Assembly (NCBI GenBank): GCA_022605955.1
Contig: JAKCOZ010000002.1
Location: 73,078,783 to 73,142,782 of the forward strand
Reading direction: 5' to 3'
Length of the DNA stretch: 64,000 bases
DNA from: Rallus limicola
Lineage: Eukaryota > Chordata > Aves > Gruiformes > Rallidae
Position numbers and translations under genes: made by a program. Every line of letters starts with the position of its first letter. Position 1 is the first letter of the stretch. Below are positions 62,316 through 64,000 of this stretch, piece after piece. Under the pieces are notes generated by a model, which was not told where the DNA came from, made no database searches, and worked only from the letters and a program-made list of their open reading frames with translations.

Positions 62316-64000
62316 AGAAGTTATACATTGTCTTAATGATTTGCAATGGAATCAGCTTTCACATCACTTAGCAGGAAATTGTTCTGAGGCATGCACACAT
62401 ATCTATTGTTTTTTGGGGAAAAAACCCCACATACTCTAATAGGAACTCACTGCAAATTGAGAATGAAAGTAAATTTTAAAGCATTTCTGCAGAAAACAGG
62501 ACTGCGCTTTCACATCCGAAAACAATGAAGAAATGTCAGCATAATATCTTGATTGTCAGTGAATTAAAACTTGGATGACTTTAAAATAAACGTTGATTAA
62601 AACATATAAAGGAAAGAACTTCTATAAAAAGCTTGGTGAAGTCTTAAAGAAAAAAAAAAAAACTGGGTGAAATAATAGAGATTTTAAATCAATTTCTGAA
62701 ACTTTTTTAAGGCTGCACTGCTTTCAGGTGGATGCCAGCTGCATATACACACCTGAATATACATATACATATACAAACCTTTAGCATTTTGAAAAAAATA
62801 TTAACACAATTTATAAATTACTTATCAGAGTATCCTGACCCACATTAGAGTAGAAGGATCTACAAAATTTTTTGTCTTCTACAAGACTAGAAGAAACTAT
62901 CAGCTCAGTGGCAAACAACCTTATATACTGTCCCTGTTTTATAATATAAGAAGCTCATTAGAGCTTCCATAAGAAGGAATTCCATAAGAAGGAATATGGA
63001 TAAACTTTAAAATTCTTTTTGAAATTCAGGTGAGTCCCAAAGCTTGAAATACAATGTTTGCATGTTCAAAGACTTTTCAAAATGTCTTAAACTATTAGTT
63101 GAGAATTTAAATGTTTTTAAAATGTGTTGTTTCACTGCATTTATAATTTATGTCTGCATATCAAAACCAGACAGAAAAAAAGCATAGCACCCTTTTACAG
63201 GTTAGTTCCTGAATTATTTCTGGGTATGAAACATGTATCACAGAGGCTATGTGTAGCATTTATATTTTTCCATTGATGAAGCCCATAAAATAAACCTGAA
63301 AATCTTTCTGAAAGTGAGAGTGCACATAATGTCTATTTTTACTAAGCTGTCATCAGTGTTTTAAAATATTTGCCTAATGTTCATTTCTTTGTGGAGTAAC
63401 TGAAGGTAAAAATAAATCTACTACACAGGATAAAGATTCTGTATTTCTTTTCAAGTGGTATGAAAAAAAGAGAAAGTGGGAGTGTCAGGTGGCTTGACAA
63501 TTATAGACATTTTCAGTCTGAGAGAGGAATATGTTTCAGATTTATCAAACTGCTGGCAAAAATGAAACACAATTTTTGTTTCAGGGATCTGAGTGTGTAA
63601 TCCAGCAAAATTAGCTTTCTAAAAGTGAATGACATCATGTGCTTTCAAAACTGAAGGCCCAAAACTGCTTCCTCTTCAGCAAGCCCAACATACCATCTGT
63701 AAATGTGGGGAAACTCAGAAATGCAGACACAACTTATATACTGTCCCTGTGACTTTCTTTTAACCTAACAATTGTTAGGTTAAAAGAAAGTCACAGAACA
63801 TGCATGACCTGATGCCAAAACTTGGGGGAAAGTTTAGTGCTATTGCATCATCACATGGTGCTATGTTGAGAGGTTGGAGGTTGACAGGACCTTGATAAAA
63901 TTAGAAGGTAATTAACTGTAAGTACTGACCTATGTGAAAACGTTTGCACTAGTAAAACATAAAGGAAACAAAGATTTTCAGTTGATGCAGATTCTAAAAT
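62316..64000. other. 3' flank of PDLIM3
   Basis: AT-rich, with no coding sequence recognised. It contains poly-A at 62648-62661, a perfect 15-bp tandem duplication (TTCCATAAGAAGGAA) at 62965-62994 and the 50-bp palindrome at 63747-63796. Confidence 0.6.
63747..63796. repeat. Perfect 50-bp inverted repeat (palindrome) without a spacer
   Basis: The left arm 63747-63771 begins CTGTGACTTTCTTTTAACC and the right arm 63772-63796 is its exact reverse complement, with no unpaired centre. The match stops at 63746/63797 (C opposite A). No insertion-element features are attached. Confidence 0.97.

Overview
This is vertebrate nuclear DNA, most likely from a bird. Genes are split into short exons with GT-AG introns, CpG is depleted, and at least six fragments of the avian/reptilian CR1 LINE are recognisable, including the typical 3' end TTCTATTCTATGA at about 48965-48977. 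No prokaryotic or viral coding region is visible. Most open reading frames here are chance ORFs; the real coding sequence is two genes, both on the + strand, read by joining exons at splice sites and checking phase and similarity to remembered vertebrate orthologues. Splice assignments are by eye and not RNA-supported.

1-23.8 kb: the 3' half of SORBS2 (ArgBP2), an adaptor of actin stress fibres, Z-discs and neuronal dendrites. The window opens in an intron. It then holds the giant neuronal nArgBP2 exon (1023-2684, symmetric phase 1/1), the exons for SH3-1 and SH3-2, three consecutive phase 0/0 exons (12575-13363, 14467-14577, 15520-15627) that together would insert 336 residues between SH3-2 and SH3-3, and then SH3-3 and the stop at 23033-23035. 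A polyadenylation signal lies at 23753.

23.8-41.1 kb: intergenic. It contains two antisense CR1 fragments, two local CpG-rich patches (27.08-27.51 and 29.28-29.75 kb, the latter ending near a perfect MEF2 consensus), G-rich tracts and strand-biased A/C-rich low-complexity blocks. I see no coding gene in it.

41.1-62.3 kb: all of PDLIM3 (ALP, actinin-associated LIM protein), from a promoter with a full cAMP-response element to the LIM domain and stop at 61655-61657. The protein can be spliced two ways. The smooth-muscle-type exon 52592-52779 or the skeletal-type pair 53232-53299 plus 56487-56750 gives 315 or 363 residues. Including both in one transcript causes an immediate frameshift stop. 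Each alternative encodes its own ZM-type motif.

62.3-64 kb: flanking DNA with many AATAAA motifs and a perfect 50-bp spacer-less palindrome at 63747-63796.

The two neighbours are functionally related: both encode actin/alpha-actinin-linked scaffold proteins of muscle Z-discs and stress fibres. Their adjacency in the same orientation matches my memory of the human 4q35 locus (SORBS2 followed by PDLIM3). No wholly new system was found. The most interesting signals are the alternative-splicing architecture of both genes, candidate muscle regulatory elements between them, and the palindrome.
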